Source: Paenibacillus ihumii
GTDB taxonomy: Bacteria > Bacillota > Bacilli > Paenibacillales > Paenibacillaceae
Direction of reading: 5' to 3'
DNA length: 64,000 nt
Assembly: GCF_001403875.1 (NCBI RefSeq)
Contig: NZ_LN884299.1
Span: 1,674,117 to 1,738,116, forward strand
Under the pieces are notes generated by a model. It was not told where the DNA came from, ran no database searches, and saw only the letters and a list, made by a program, of their open reading frames with translations. Positions 41,600 to 50,866 of the stretch are shown in pieces (positions within the stretch are counted from its first letter, which is position 1; the number at the start of each line of letters is the position of its first letter). The translations under genes were made by a program, and so were the position numbers.

Positions 41600-42640
41600 A
41601 TGAGCGGACAGGAAATGCTGCAATCGGTGCTTCACCGTTTGATACAAGGTCAGAATTTGAAGCGGGAGGAAGCGCGAAGCGTGATGGAAATGCTGATGAA
41701 CGGCGAAATGACGAACGCCCAGATCGGCGGGCTCCTGACGGCGCTTCGGATCAAGGGGGAGACGGTTGACGAAATCGCCGGGTTTGCAGAGGTGATGCGC
41801 AGTCACGCGAACCGGCTGCACACGGAAACGAAGCAGCTGCTGGATACTTGCGGTACCGGGGGCTCCGGCATCCACAAATTCAACATTTCTACAACCTCGG
41901 CCATCGTAGCCTCATCGGTCTCTGTCCGGGTAGCCAAGCACGGCAACCGTTCGGCCTCAGGGCGTGCCGGAAGTGCGGATGTACTAGAAGCGCTCGGGGT
42001 CAACATCCACCTCAGCGCGGATCAGGCGAAGCATTGCCTGGACGACATCGGCATCTGCTTTCTCTTTGCCCAGCTGTATCATCCATCGATGAAATACGCT
42101 GCGGCTCCGCGCAAGGAGCTGGGCGTACGGACCGTATTCAATATGCTTGGCCCGCTGACCAATCCGGCGGGAGCGGATCGTCAAGTGCTGGGCATCTATG
42201 ATCGGGAGAAGACGGAGACCGTCGCCGAAGTGATGCGGGAGCTCGGTCTGAAGCGGGCGCTTGTCGTGACGAGCTATGAAGGTCTCGACGAGATCAGCAT
42301 CTCTTCCGGGACACGCATTTCGGAGCTGAGAAATGGAACGGTGACGACCTATGATGTGCATCCAAGCGATCTCGGACTCGGAACCTATCCGCTGAGCGAG
42401 ATGATGGGCGGCGATCCGGCTACGAACGCGGACATCATTCGCCGCGTGCTGCAGGGAGAGAAGGGCGCTTACCGGGATGTTGTGCTGGCCAATGCCGGTG
42501 CATGCATCTATGTATCCGGCCTTGCGGACAGCATTCGCGAGGGCGTCGTCATCGCCGCAGAATCGATCGACTCGGGCAAAGCTTATGGTAAACTGGAGGA
42601 GCTTATTAAAACAACGGAGGCACTTAGCTATGTATCTTGA
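41600..42640 (+). CDS. trpD: Anthranilate phosphoribosyltransferase
   Basis: TrpD joins anthranilate to PRPP. It is 346 residues. The PRPP loop reads DTCGTGGSGIHKFNIST, a variant of the more common GTGGDGxxTFNIS. The downstream KHGNRSASGRAGSADVLEALG and GPLTNPAGADRQVLG are typical. A strong GATGAGGAGG precedes the start. The end overlaps trpC by 11 bases. Confidence 0.96.
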   Translation: MSGQEMLQSVLHRLIQGQNLKREEARSVMEMLMNGEMTNAQIGGLLTALRIKGETVDEIAGFAEVMRSHANRLHTETKQLLDTCGTGGSGIHKFNISTTSAIVASSVSVRVAKHGNRSASGRAGSADVLEALGVNIHLSADQAKHCLDDIGICFLFAQLYHPSMKYAAAPRKELGVRTVFNMLGPLTNPAGADRQVLGIYDREKTETVAEVMRELGLKRALVVTSYEGLDEISISSGTRISELRNGTVTTYDVHPSDLGLGTYPLSEMMGGDPATNADIIRRVLQGEKGAYRDVVLANAGACIYVSGLADSIREGVVIAAESIDSGKAYGKLEELIKTTEALSYVS

Positions 42641-43433
42641 TAAAATAGTAGAAACGAAACGTCAGGAAGTTGCAGCGCTAGCCGAACATTTCTCGCAAAA
42701 GGAAGCTGAGCGGATGATCTCCGGCATGAGTCCGACCAGGGGCTTTCACCGCGCACTGGCGGAAGGTAGAAATCGGGCAATGGGGCTGATTGCCGAGGTG
42801 AAGAAGGCATCGCCCTCCAAGGGCTTGATTCGCGCGGATTTCCATCCGGTAGAAATTGCCCGCAGCTATGAGGAGGCCGGAGCGGACTGCATTTCCGTCC
42901 TTACGGATGAGGCTTATTTCCAAGGGAGCGGCGAATATTTGCAGGCCATTCGCGAGGCGGTGCAGCTGCCGCTGCTGCGCAAAGACTTCATTATCGATGA
43001 GCGTCAAATTTATGAAGCAAGGCTGCTTGGGGCAGATGCCGTCCTGCTCATCGCCGCGATTCTGGATGATGCCCAGCTGCAGGATTATTTGCAGCTCGCA
43101 GCCTCGCTCGGGCTCGACTCTTTGGTAGAGGTTCATGATCATACCGAGCTGGATCGCGTCCTTAGACTGGGGAACGCAGAACTGATCGGCATCAACAACC
43201 GCAATTTGAAGACGTTCGAGACGACGCTGCAGGTGACGGCGGAGCTGGCTAAGCAGATGCCCTCCGGCATTACGCTCATTAGCGAGAGCGGCATTCAGAC
43301 CGCGGAGGATATTCAATTCCTGGCGGATTGCGGCGCTAAAGGCGTTTTGATCGGCGAGACCTTCATGCGGCAGCCGGATGTAAAGCAGGCGGTTTATGAC
43401 GTCATGGGCTCACTGAACCGGGTTGGACGTTAA
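42630..43433 (+). CDS. trpC: Indole-3-glycerol phosphate synthase
   Basis: TrpC closes the indole ring. It is a 267-residue TIM barrel with IAEVKKASPSKGLI (catalytic Lys), ISVLTDEAYFQGS, LLRKDFIID, GINNRNLKTFE and ISESGI. The ATG at 42630 lies inside trpD behind CGGAGGC. It is a separate protein, not fused to TrpF as in E. coli. Confidence 0.96.
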   Translation: MYLDKIVETKRQEVAALAEHFSQKEAERMISGMSPTRGFHRALAEGRNRAMGLIAEVKKASPSKGLIRADFHPVEIARSYEEAGADCISVLTDEAYFQGSGEYLQAIREAVQLPLLRKDFIIDERQIYEARLLGADAVLLIAAILDDAQLQDYLQLAASLGLDSLVEVHDHTELDRVLRLGNAELIGINNRNLKTFETTLQVTAELAKQMPSGITLISESGIQTAEDIQFLADCGAKGVLIGETFMRQPDVKQAVYDVMGSLNRVGR

Positions 43434-43463
43434 TTTTTGTCAGGGAGAGGAGCCTGTTAGAAA

Positions 43464-44132
43464 ATGAGCAGCACAGCGGTAAAAATCTGTGGACTTCAAT
43501 CCGTTGAAGTGCTAAAATCTATGGTACACTTACCTATAGATTATATTGGCTTTGTATTCGCCAAGAGCAAGCGTCAGGTAAGCGGGGCTGAGGCTGCTGA
43601 ATTGATTCCTATACTTCAGGATTGGATGACGGGAACGGCGCCGGCAAGCGTCGGCGTGTTCGTTAATCCGACTCTACCGGAGCTTTCGCGAATATTGGCG
43701 GAAGCTCCTCTCGATATAATACAGCTGCACGGCTCGGAGACGCCTGATTTCTGCCGGGAAGTGAGGCAAGCGTTCGGGGTGAAGATATTTAAAGCCCTGT
43801 CGGTTAAGGATGATGGTTCGATCCATCATGAACGTCCCTTGGCTGGTTACGAAGAAGCCATAGACGGTCTGCTTCTGGATACGTACGATCCGCTCTATGG
43901 CGGGGGATCTGGCAAGACCTTCGCCTGGGAGAGAGCGGAGCCCTACAAGGCGTGGGCGAATCAGCACCAGATCGAGTTCCTGGCGGCAGGCGGACTCCAT
44001 CCCGGCAATGTGGGGGAGCTGATCGGCTGCCTTGCACCGGATGGCGTGGATGTGTCCAGCGGCGTAGAGACTGACGGAGTAAAGGATATAGTTAAAATTA
44101 CAGCATTCGTGGAGAGGGTGAAAGGGAAATGA
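43464..44132 (+). CDS. trpF: Phosphoribosylanthranilate isomerase
   Basis: TrpF performs the Amadori rearrangement before TrpC. It is a 222-residue TIM barrel: [12 protein letters not shown] with the catalytic Cys, [27 protein letters not shown] and [21 protein letters not shown] with the catalytic Asp, then [12 protein letters not shown]. It overlaps trpB by four bases. Confidence 0.95.
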   Translation: MSSTAVKICGLQSVEVLKSMVHLPIDYIGFVFAKSKRQVSGAEAAELIPILQDWMTGTAPASVGVFVNPTLPELSRILAEAPLDIIQLHGSETPDFCREVRQAFGVKIFKALSVKDDGSIHHERPLAGYEEAIDGLLLDTYDPLYGGGSGKTFAWERAEPYKAWANQHQIEFLAAGGLHPGNVGELIGCLAPDGVDVSSGVETDGVKDIVKITAFVERVKGK

Positions 44133-45328
44133 CGCAAGTACCTGACGAACAGGGGCGCTTTGGTCCCTTTGGCGGCCGATATGTGCCGGAGACATTAATG
44201 AACGCGCTCATCGAACTGGAGGAATCATACCGTAAATATGAGGATGACCCGGATTTTCTGGAGGATATCCGCTATTTACTGAAGCAATATTCTGGCCGGG
44301 AAACCCCGCTTTATTATGCCAAGCGGCTGACGGAGCATCTCGGCGGGGCGAAAATCTATTTGAAGCGTGAGGACTTGAACCATACCGGAGCCCATAAAAT
44401 CAATAATGCGATCGGGCAAGCCCTGCTGGCCAAGCGGATGGGCAAGAACAAGGTCATCGCGGAGACGGGCGCGGGGCAGCATGGCGTAGCTACTGCGACG
44501 GTAGCTGCTTTGCTCGGGCTGGAATGCAAGGTCTTCATGGGCGAGGAGGATACGAAGCGCCAGCAGCTGAACGTATTCCGGATGAAGCTGCTTGGAGCTG
44601 AGGTCGTTCCTGTCACCTCCGGTACGCGGACGTTGAAGGACGCCTGCAACGAGGCGCTGCGCTACTGGGTGAGCAATGTGCAGGATACGTTCTATATTCT
44701 CGGCTCGGCTACAGGTCCGCATCCGTACCCGATGATGGTCCGGAATTTCCAGCGGATTATCGGTGACGAGACGCGCCGCCAGATTGTCGAAGCGGAAGGG
44801 CGGCTTCCGGATATGCTGGTCGCTGCGGTAGGCGGCGGCAGCAATGCCATCGGCATGTTCTATCCGTTCGTGGAGGATAAGTCCGTTCAATTGGTCGGCG
44901 TAGAGGCAGCCGGCCGGGGAGTGGATACCGAGCATCACGCGGCAACAATGACCAAGGGAACAAGGGGCGTATTCCAAGGCTCGATGAGCTATTTGCTGCA
45001 GGATGAGCACGGTCAAGTGCTGCCTGCACACTCCATTTCGGCTGGCCTGGATTATCCCGGCGTCGGACCGGAGCATTCGTATTTGAAGGATATTGAGCGG
45101 GCTCAGTACGTGCCGATCACGGACGCAGAGGCGCTGGATGCCTTAGGGCTCTTAAGCCGTACGGAGGGCATCATTCCCGCGCTGGAATCGGCGCATGCCG
45201 TGGCTCAGGTTGTGAAGCTGGCACCCGGGATGAGCAAGGACAAGATTATCGTCATCTGCCTGTCAGGGCGCGGAGATAAGGATGTCGAGTCGATCATGGC
45301 TTACACGGAAGGAGCGAAGCAATTATGA
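44129..45328 (+). CDS. trpB: Tryptophan synthase beta chain
   Basis: TrpB condenses indole with serine using pyridoxal phosphate. It is 399 residues. The cofactor lysine is in [21 protein letters not shown], with [26 protein letters not shown] and [13 protein letters not shown]. It overlaps trpA by four bases. It uses the serine whose synthesis starts with serA in this window. Confidence 0.97.
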   Translation: MTQVPDEQGRFGPFGGRYVPETLMNALIELEESYRKYEDDPDFLEDIRYLLKQYSGRETPLYYAKRLTEHLGGAKIYLKREDLNHTGAHKINNAIGQALLAKRMGKNKVIAETGAGQHGVATATVAALLGLECKVFMGEEDTKRQQLNVFRMKLLGAEVVPVTSGTRTLKDACNEALRYWVSNVQDTFYILGSATGPHPYPMMVRNFQRIIGDETRRQIVEAEGRLPDMLVAAVGGGSNAIGMFYPFVEDKSVQLVGVEAAGRGVDTEHHAATMTKGTRGVFQGSMSYLLQDEHGQVLPAHSISAGLDYPGVGPEHSYLKDIERAQYVPITDAEALDALGLLSRTEGIIPALESAHAVAQVVKLAPGMSKDKIIVICLSGRGDKDVESIMAYTEGAKQL

Positions 45329-46146
45329 AGGCAGCGGCATTAAATAGCTTGGATGTGACTTTCGAACGACTTCGGGCCGAAGGCAAGACAGCGCTGATGC
45401 CCTTTATTACGGTTGGCGATCCGGATCCGGCTACGACAGTGGACATTCTCGTTGCCCTGCAGGAGGCAGGGGCTGACATTGTGGAGCTGGGCGTTCCGTA
45501 CTCGGACCCATTGGCCGACGGACCTGTCATTCAGCGCGCTTCCGAGCGCGCGCTTGTTCATCACATTACGATCGATACGTGCCTCGACGCTGCGCGTAAA
45601 GCCAAGCAACGCGGCGTGACGATGCCGTTCGTGTTATTTACTTATTACAATCCTGCCCTCCAAATCGGTCTTGAGCGGTTCTTCGCTATGCTGCAGGAGG
45701 CAGAGATTAGCGGCCTTATTATTCCTGATCTGCCTTTTGAGGAATCCGGCGAGGTGCTTGCCATGGCGGATGCGGCCAATATCAGGCTTGTCCCGCTCGT
45801 AGCACCTACATCTAACGATCGGATTGCCCGGATTATGTCATCGGCGCGCGGTTTTATTTACTGCGTCTCGTCACTGGGCGTTACCGGGGAGAGAACATCG
45901 TTCTACGAGGGCGTGGAACAGTTCATAAATACGGTTAAGTCGGAAACGGAACTGCCCGTAGCGATCGGTTTCGGCATATCCAGCCGGGAGCAGGTGCGCC
46001 GTTTCTCGGAAATTTGCGACGGGGTGGTTATAGGCAGTGCGATCGTGCGCAAAATCGAGGAATCCATACCCCTCCTGCAGAATCCAGCAACGAAATCGCA
46101 AGGCTTATTGCAAATTCGCGACTTTGTGGCACAATTAAAATCATAG
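45325..46146 (+). CDS. trpA: Tryptophan synthase alpha chain
   Basis: TrpA releases indole from indoleglycerol phosphate and channels it to TrpB. It is 273 residues. Catalytic Glu and Asp are in [18 protein letters not shown], with [34 protein letters not shown] and [11 protein letters not shown] as expected. Last gene of trpEDCFBA; hisC follows after 27 bases. Confidence 0.96.
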   Translation: MKAAALNSLDVTFERLRAEGKTALMPFITVGDPDPATTVDILVALQEAGADIVELGVPYSDPLADGPVIQRASERALVHHITIDTCLDAARKAKQRGVTMPFVLFTYYNPALQIGLERFFAMLQEAEISGLIIPDLPFEESGEVLAMADAANIRLVPLVAPTSNDRIARIMSSARGFIYCVSSLGVTGERTSFYEGVEQFINTVKSETELPVAIGFGISSREQVRRFSEICDGVVIGSAIVRKIEESIPLLQNPATKSQGLLQIRDFVAQLKS

Positions 46147-46173
46147 CTTTTTACTCAAGGAGGAACTTAACTG

Positions 46174-47271
46174 ATGCTGCCAAAATCCCGAATAGTCAAC
46201 CTTCCTGTCTACCAGCCAGGCAAGCCGGCTGAAGAAGTAAAGAAGGAACTAGGCCTTAAGGAAGTCATTAAGCTGGCTTCCAATGAAAATCCATTCGGCT
46301 GCTCTCCGCGTGTGCGCGCGGCGATTGAAGCAGAGCTTGCCAATATTACGCAGTACCCTGACGGGAGCTCCGCGGAGCTGACCGAGGCGCTTGCAGAGCA
46401 TTTGGGCGTAAGCAAGGAACAAATCATCTTCGGCTGCGGCTCGGATGAAGTCATCGCTCTGATCTGCCGTGCCTTCCTGCTGCCGGGGGATGAGACGGTC
46501 ATGGCGGATCAGACCTTCTCCGTCTACAATACGAATTCGCGGATTGAAGGTGCGGAGATTATCGAGGTCCCGCTGCAGGACGGCACGCATGATCTTGAAG
46601 GGATGCTGGCCAAGGTCGGCGAGAAGACCAAGATCGTGTGGATCTGCAATCCCAACAATCCGACGGGTACCATCGTCACGGACGACGCATTGCGCTCGTT
46701 CCTCGACCGCGTCCCGGACCATGTTCTCGTTGTGCTTGATGAGGCATACGCGGAGTATGTGACCGATGCATCCTATCCGGACGGAATCAGCCTGCTCGGC
46801 AGTTATTCTAACGTAATCGTCCTGCGGACCTTCTCGAAGATCTACGGCCTTGCTTCCTTGCGGATCGGTTATGGCGTCGGCCAGCCGGAGGTTATTCAGT
46901 TAATCAATCGCGTCCGCGAGCCGTTCAATACGTCCCGTTTTGGCCAGGCTGCCGCCAAGGCATCCATCGCTGACCATGAGTTCGTGAAGGAATGCCGGGA
47001 GAAGAATGCCGAAGGCATTCAATTTTTAAGCGCAGAGTTTGATCGCTTAGGCCTTGCTTATTTTCCGGCACATGGCAATTTCATGCTGGTTCAGGTCAAC
47101 AGACCGGGCGGGGAGGTATTCCAGGAGCTGATGAAGCTGGGCGTCATCATTCGTTCGGGCTTCGGCAAATATCCGGATTATATTCGCGTCACCGTTGGAA
47201 GCAAAGAGCAGAATGCTAAATTCATCGCCGCTCTGGAACAGGTGCTGAAGATCGGCCAGGTACAGGCCTAG
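46174..47271 (+). CDS. hisC: Histidinol-phosphate (and aromatic) aminotransferase
   Basis: HisC is a pyridoxal phosphate aminotransferase of 365 residues. The cofactor lysine is in RTFSKIYGLASLRIGYG; NPNNPTGT and VLDEAYAEYV are typical. In B. subtilis the enzyme at this position in the aromatic supraoperon serves both histidine and tyrosine/phenylalanine synthesis, and the placement between trpA and tyrA suggests the same here. AAGGAGG precedes the start. Confidence 0.95.
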   Translation: MLPKSRIVNLPVYQPGKPAEEVKKELGLKEVIKLASNENPFGCSPRVRAAIEAELANITQYPDGSSAELTEALAEHLGVSKEQIIFGCGSDEVIALICRAFLLPGDETVMADQTFSVYNTNSRIEGAEIIEVPLQDGTHDLEGMLAKVGEKTKIVWICNPNNPTGTIVTDDALRSFLDRVPDHVLVVLDEAYAEYVTDASYPDGISLLGSYSNVIVLRTFSKIYGLASLRIGYGVGQPEVIQLINRVREPFNTSRFGQAAAKASIADHEFVKECREKNAEGIQFLSAEFDRLGLAYFPAHGNFMLVQVNRPGGEVFQELMKLGVIIRSGFGKYPDYIRVTVGSKEQNAKFIAALEQVLKIGQVQA

Positions 47272-47323
47272 CTCTCGAAGAAGCATATATTAAATCCAAA
47301 TCGTAGAAATTGAGTGAGAATTC

Positions 47324-48424
47324 ATGTCCATCAAAGTAGCTATTTTCGGAGTAGGATTAATCGGCGGTTCGCTGGCGCTTTGCCTCAAGGGCAAACCCGG
47401 CTTAACCGTCGTTGGGCATAGCCACCGCCCTGAATCTCAACGAAGAATCCTGGATCGCGGCGTCGCAGACGCCGTGACTCTATCCATGGAAGAAGCGGCG
47501 TGCGACGCCGATTTTATTTTTTTATGCGTTCCTGTGGGCAATCTTGAGCCGTATTTGCAGAAATTAAGCGAGCTGCCGCTTAAGGAGGGCTGCATCATTA
47601 CGGACGTCGGCAGCACGAAAGCGTCGGTGGCGGCGTGTGCGGCGAGGTTGAGCCGTCCAGGCGTTCATTTCATCGGCGGCCATCCGATGGCCGGCTCCGA
47701 GCGGTCCGGGGTCGAGGCTGCTTCTACGCTGTTGTTTGAGAATGCGTATTATGTGCTGACCCCTTCGGAGGACGTTCCTGAGGAAGCATACGTGAGGCTG
47801 GAGGAGCTGCTTGCTCATACGAAGGCGCAAATCGTCCGGGTAGATCCGGTGCTGCATGATGAGATCGTCGGTGCAATCAGTCATTTGCCGCATATTATTG
47901 CGGTTGCGCTCGTAAATCAAGTCCGGTCATACAACAACGCGGATGAAGGCGGCTTGTACCGGATGCTGGCTGCTGGCGGATTTCGGGATATTACGCGAAT
48001 CGCCTCCAGCGACCCGGTCATATGGCGTGATATCCTTCTAAGCAACCGGGACATTTTGCTCAAGCTGCTGAAGGATTGGAACCGCGAAATCGAGGATTTC
48101 ATCCATCTGCTGGAATCGCGGGATGGAGAAGGCATCGAGGCGGCTTTCGCTACCGCCAATCAATTCCGCAGCGAGCTGCCGGAGCGGCGCAAAGGCGCAA
48201 TTACCTCCCTGTACGATATTTATATCGATGTGCCCGATCATCCCGGCATCATAGGGCAAATTGCGACCCAGCTCGGCGATCAGCACATCAATCTCAGCAA
48301 TATGCAAATTATCGAAAGCCGGGAGGATGTACCGGGAGTCATGCGCTTATCGTTCCGCCAGGAGCCTGAAATGGAGCGGGCGAAGCAGCTCTTGCAGTCT
48401 TTGGATTATAAAGTTTACGTTTAG
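47324..48424 (+). CDS. tyrA: Prephenate dehydrogenase
   Basis: TyrA oxidatively decarboxylates prephenate to 4-hydroxyphenylpyruvate for tyrosine. It is 366 residues. It has the dinucleotide motif GVGLIGGSLALCLKG, DVGSTKASV, the catalytic GGHPMAGSERSGVEAA and AISHLPHIIAVAL. A C-terminal ACT domain (IYIDVPDHPGIIGQIATQLG) probably binds tyrosine for feedback. In B. subtilis aroE (EPSP synthase) follows; here the operon ends. Confidence 0.96.
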   Translation: MSIKVAIFGVGLIGGSLALCLKGKPGLTVVGHSHRPESQRRILDRGVADAVTLSMEEAACDADFIFLCVPVGNLEPYLQKLSELPLKEGCIITDVGSTKASVAACAARLSRPGVHFIGGHPMAGSERSGVEAASTLLFENAYYVLTPSEDVPEEAYVRLEELLAHTKAQIVRVDPVLHDEIVGAISHLPHIIAVALVNQVRSYNNADEGGLYRMLAAGGFRDITRIASSDPVIWRDILLSNRDILLKLLKDWNREIEDFIHLLESRDGEGIEAAFATANQFRSELPERRKGAITSLYDIYIDVPDHPGIIGQIATQLGDQHINLSNMQIIESREDVPGVMRLSFRQEPEMERAKQLLQSLDYKVYV

Positions 48425-48450
48425 GCGGAGGGTGCAGGGCACCCCCGCAA
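48424..48450 (+). terminator. GC-rich hairpin after tyrA
   Basis: GCGG-A-GGGTGC-AGG-GCACCC-CCGC starts at the tyrA stop. There is an A run but no T run after it, so it may stabilise the 3' end rather than terminate. Confidence 0.4.
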
Positions 48451-48481
48451 AAATGTAAATGAAAGCGATTAAAAAATAGTG

Positions 48482-48511
48482 TTGACAAAATGAAAACGTA
48501 TACAATATAAT
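48482..48511 (+). promoter_or_regulatory. Strong sigma-A promoter without an obvious gene
   Basis: Perfect TTGACA (48482-48487), 18-base spacer, perfect TATAAT (48506-48511). It is the best consensus match in the window. Confidence 0.85.
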
Positions 48512-48517
48512 AAGAGT

Positions 48518-48601
48518 ACAGTATGGTTTCTCTCCACTCCTATCCAATAACTGTTGCTCTAAATTGAGCAGTGGCCACTTTACGAAGTGGCCTTTTTTTT
48601 T
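48518..48601 (+). ncRNA. Candidate small RNA or attenuated leader of about 84 nt
   Basis: From the promoter's expected start to the T run the unit is about 84 bases. It ends in a textbook terminator: GGCCACTT-TACG-AAGTGGCC (48573-48592) with nine T. Before it is another small stem, GCTC-TAAATT-GAGC. The only frame is a 14-codon one, from ATG 48523 to TGA (MVSLHSYPITVALN), without a good ribosome binding site. It could be a free small RNA or an attenuated leader of the sigma factor operon 270 bases downstream. The rest of the tyrA-sigma gap (48602-48845) holds a weaker extended -10 and nothing else I can see. Confidence 0.6.
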
Positions 48602-48684
48602 GCTCTCTAAATAAATAGCAGATTTATGCAACAATTTCTCCGCTGCTTACGTTTATAGATTAGTTGGCAGTTACATAAGGCTTA

Positions 48685-48713
48685 TTTTTCAAATTAAAAT
48701 TCTATGGTATAAT
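48685..48713 (+). promoter_or_regulatory. Possible promoter of the ECF sigma operon
   Basis: TGG-TATAAT extended -10 (48708-48713) in an AT-rich stretch. The -35 (TTTTTC) is poor. Confidence 0.4.
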
Positions 48714-48869
48714 ATTCAAGGATTGTATGAACGCCTGCTAAAACAGAAATAATTTGGTTTTTTAAAAAAATAGCTTAGAAACCGCAACTTTTTGGATCCT
48801 GTTCGGTAATAAAGAGAAGAGAGTCGAACGGGAAGAAGCACATGGATGGGCGAGGAGGATCGCACTCAA

Positions 48870-49463
48870 ATGACGGATTCCCAAATGATTCGTGAAATTA
48901 AGGAAGGCAATACGGAGCTGTATTCTGAGCTGATGCGGAGATACCAGCGCAAGATATTGGCCTTCATCTACCACATGTTGAAGAGCGCTCATATGGAGCT
49001 GCTCGCAGAAGATTTATGCTCGGAAACGTTCTATAAAGCATTTCGGAGCCTGCACTCCTTCCGCGAAGTGGATGCATCGTTCTCTACGTGGCTGTACACC
49101 ATCGCGAGAAACACCGTACTGAGCGAGCTGCGGAAGCAGCGCGCCGGAAGCGTTCCGCTGGAAGAGAGCGGCGTTGTTCCGGTTGCGCCTAACGAGCTTG
49201 CGCCGGAGCAGGCGATACTGCGGAGCGAGAAGGTTGGCATGGTGCGCGAAGCGATTAACAACCTGCCGGAGAAGCAGAGGTCGGCGCTCATCCTTCGGGA
49301 GTACGACCAGCTGGATTATCAGGAGATTGCCAACGTGCTCGGACAGAGCGTAAGCGCGGTGAAATCCTTGTTGTTTCGTGCACGAAGCAGTGTGAAAAGT
49401 CAGCTTGAACCCTACTTTTATGAACAGATTTACGAGCCGTATGAAGGGATGAAAAGCAGATGA
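48870..49463 (+). CDS. ECF-type RNA polymerase sigma factor
   Basis: This is an extracytoplasmic-function sigma factor of 197 residues. Region 2 (about 15-85) includes YQRKILAFIYHML and AEDLCSETFYKAFRSL. Region 4 (about 125-175) includes LPEKQRSALILREYDQLDYQEIANVLG and SVSAVKSLLFRAR. ATG 48870 is preferred, with GAGGAGG (48852-48858) 11 bases upstream; the ATG at 48846 would place that motif inside the gene. It overlaps its putative anti-sigma gene by four bases. I cannot assign it to SigW, SigX or another B. subtilis group, and the envelope signal is unknown. Confidence 0.9.
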   Translation: MTDSQMIREIKEGNTELYSELMRRYQRKILAFIYHMLKSAHMELLAEDLCSETFYKAFRSLHSFREVDASFSTWLYTIARNTVLSELRKQRAGSVPLEESGVVPVAPNELAPEQAILRSEKVGMVREAINNLPEKQRSALILREYDQLDYQEIANVLGQSVSAVKSLLFRARSSVKSQLEPYFYEQIYEPYEGMKSR

Positions 49464-50062
49464 ATTGTAGAGAAGCCCAAGAGCTGTTCGGATTAATATC
49501 TGATTTACCGGACGATCATCCCCAGCGTAAGATGCTGGAATGGCATGTTTTGGGCTGCGAATACTGTGCGGCTGAATATTCCGTATGGCAAGAGAGCGTG
49601 GATATTATTCAGGAACTGCCGGTAGAGGTCTCCGCCGAGGAGGCCGAGCGGGTGAACCGCAGAGTCATGGATCGAATTTATGCGGAATCGCCTTGGCTTG
49701 CACCTGGCGGCGAGCATAGCAAGATCACCAACCGGATCAGGCGGCGCGTCTCGCTGTGGTCTGCCTGCTTCCTGGCCGTATTCTTGTGCAGTGTACTCGT
49801 ATTCCTGATCGGCGGTTACGGCAAGGACAGCGATTCGATCAGTCCGGCCACTGGAGTGCTCCAGCCGGTTGTCATTACGGAGGATATGGGCCATTCCTCG
49901 GAGCTGCCTATATTGGATCTATCCACCGTTTCACGGGGAGTCGTCGAGCCTTTCGTGGTCCAGATGGGGCCTGCATATCCACAGTATTGGATGGTCCTGT
50001 CCATGGCAGGAATGGTCCTGGCGCTAGTATCATATAGTGGCATACGCCGGGCAAGAAGATAA
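49460..50062 (+). CDS. Membrane anti-sigma factor with zinc-binding ZAS motif
   Basis: The product is 200 residues. The cytoplasmic N-terminus carries MNCREAQELFGLISD and HVLGCEYC (HxxxCxxC), the anti-sigma zinc motif that holds ECF sigma factors. Two membrane segments follow, at about 97-117 and 174-192, with an outer stretch of about 55 residues between them. Signal-driven proteolysis would free the sigma factor; PrsW at 11.9 kb is one candidate site-1 protease (speculative). It starts four bases inside the sigma gene and ends at a strong terminator. Confidence 0.87.
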   Translation: MNCREAQELFGLISDLPDDHPQRKMLEWHVLGCEYCAAEYSVWQESVDIIQELPVEVSAEEAERVNRRVMDRIYAESPWLAPGGEHSKITNRIRRRVSLWSACFLAVFLCSVLVFLIGGYGKDSDSISPATGVLQPVVITEDMGHSSELPILDLSTVSRGVVEPFVVQMGPAYPQYWMVLSMAGMVLALVSYSGIRRARR

Positions 50063-50072
50063 TTGAACGTTT

Positions 50073-50115
50073 CAAGCGCTTCTTCACCTCTAATTGGGAA
50101 GAAGCGCTTGTTTTT
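50073..50115 (+). terminator. Rho-independent terminator of the sigma/anti-sigma operon
   Basis: Perfect 13-base arms CAAGCGCTTCTTC / GAAGAAGCGCTTG, loop of 12, five T. Confidence 0.9.
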
Positions 50116-50170
50116 AAACGCTAGACCGGAATATTACTTTTCAACAAAGCTAAACTACGCGGAGGTTAAG

Positions 50171-50758
50171 ATGATTGTCGGATTAATTCGTCACGGACTG
50201 ACAGATTGGAATGCAGCGGGAAAAATTCAAGGCCAAAGCGATATCCCCCTCAATGACGAGGGGCGGAAGCAAGCCCTTAAACTGGCGGAAAGGCTTAAGC
50301 GCGAGAGCGATGTGCAGCCTTGGGATTTTATCATTACAAGCGGGCTGTCGCGCGCTCAGGAGACGGGTGCAATCATCGCCGATATTTTGGGCATTCCGTT
50401 GTACGATCCGGATTCAAGGCTGATGGAGCGGGCTTTCGGGCAGATCGAAGGCTTAACCTCGGAGGAGAGGGAGACGCTATGGGGGAAGGATTGGCATGCG
50501 CTCGACCTCGGCCAGGAGAAGGAGGATGACATTCGGAGACGCGCGCTTGAATTCATGGAGGAGCTGAGCGAGCGGTACCCCGATAAGCGCATCCTTGTCG
50601 TATCCCATGGGGCGCTGCTGGCTCAGTTGTACATAGCTTTATATGATAACAAATATACGGAACGGATCGGTAATTTATCGCTTACGATCGTAGAGAAGAA
50701 GGAGCAGAATTGGGACATGCTGCTGTACAACTGCACACAGCATCTTGAAGAGATTTGA
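50171..50758 (+). CDS. Histidine phosphatase family protein (phosphoglycerate mutase-like)
   Basis: The product is 195 residues. The phospho-histidine motif is LIRHGLTDWN (near residue 8), with SGLSRAQET, the acidic MERAFGQIEG and the second histidine in VVSHGALLAQL. Members include cofactor-dependent phosphoglycerate mutases, but also many phosphatases of small phosphoesters. The length and the lack of long mutase insertions favour a phosphatase such as the PhoE or CobC groups. ATG 50171 has CGGAGG eight bases upstream; a longer frame would cross the preceding terminator. Confidence 0.87.
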   Translation: MIVGLIRHGLTDWNAAGKIQGQSDIPLNDEGRKQALKLAERLKRESDVQPWDFIITSGLSRAQETGAIIADILGIPLYDPDSRLMERAFGQIEGLTSEERETLWGKDWHALDLGQEKEDDIRRRALEFMEELSERYPDKRILVVSHGALLAQLYIALYDNKYTERIGNLSLTIVEKKEQNWDMLLYNCTQHLEEI

Positions 50759-50768
50759 AGAAAACGGA

Positions 50769-50802
50769 GTAACCCGGCCTCTAGGCCGGGTTACTTTTTT
50801 TT
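50769..50802 (+). terminator. Rho-independent terminator of the phosphatase gene
   Basis: GTAACCCGGCC / GGCCGGGTTAC around a tiny loop, then eight T (one C-free run), 11 bases after the stop. Confidence 0.9.
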
Positions 50803-50866
50803 GCGGATACGGAATAAAAGCTGCAAAATTTCCCATAATGGTAGTAAAACAGCGAGGCGGTAAAAT

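Noticed and set aside
41820..41900. The GTGGSG variant in TrpD as a sign of inactivation
   Set aside because: The rest of the PRPP site and the whole protein are intact, and the change looks like a known family variation rather than decay.
48775..48810. A possible ECF-type promoter (GAAACC...) before the sigma gene
   Set aside because: The spacing to any CGT-like -10 is about 21 bases, too long for an ECF promoter.
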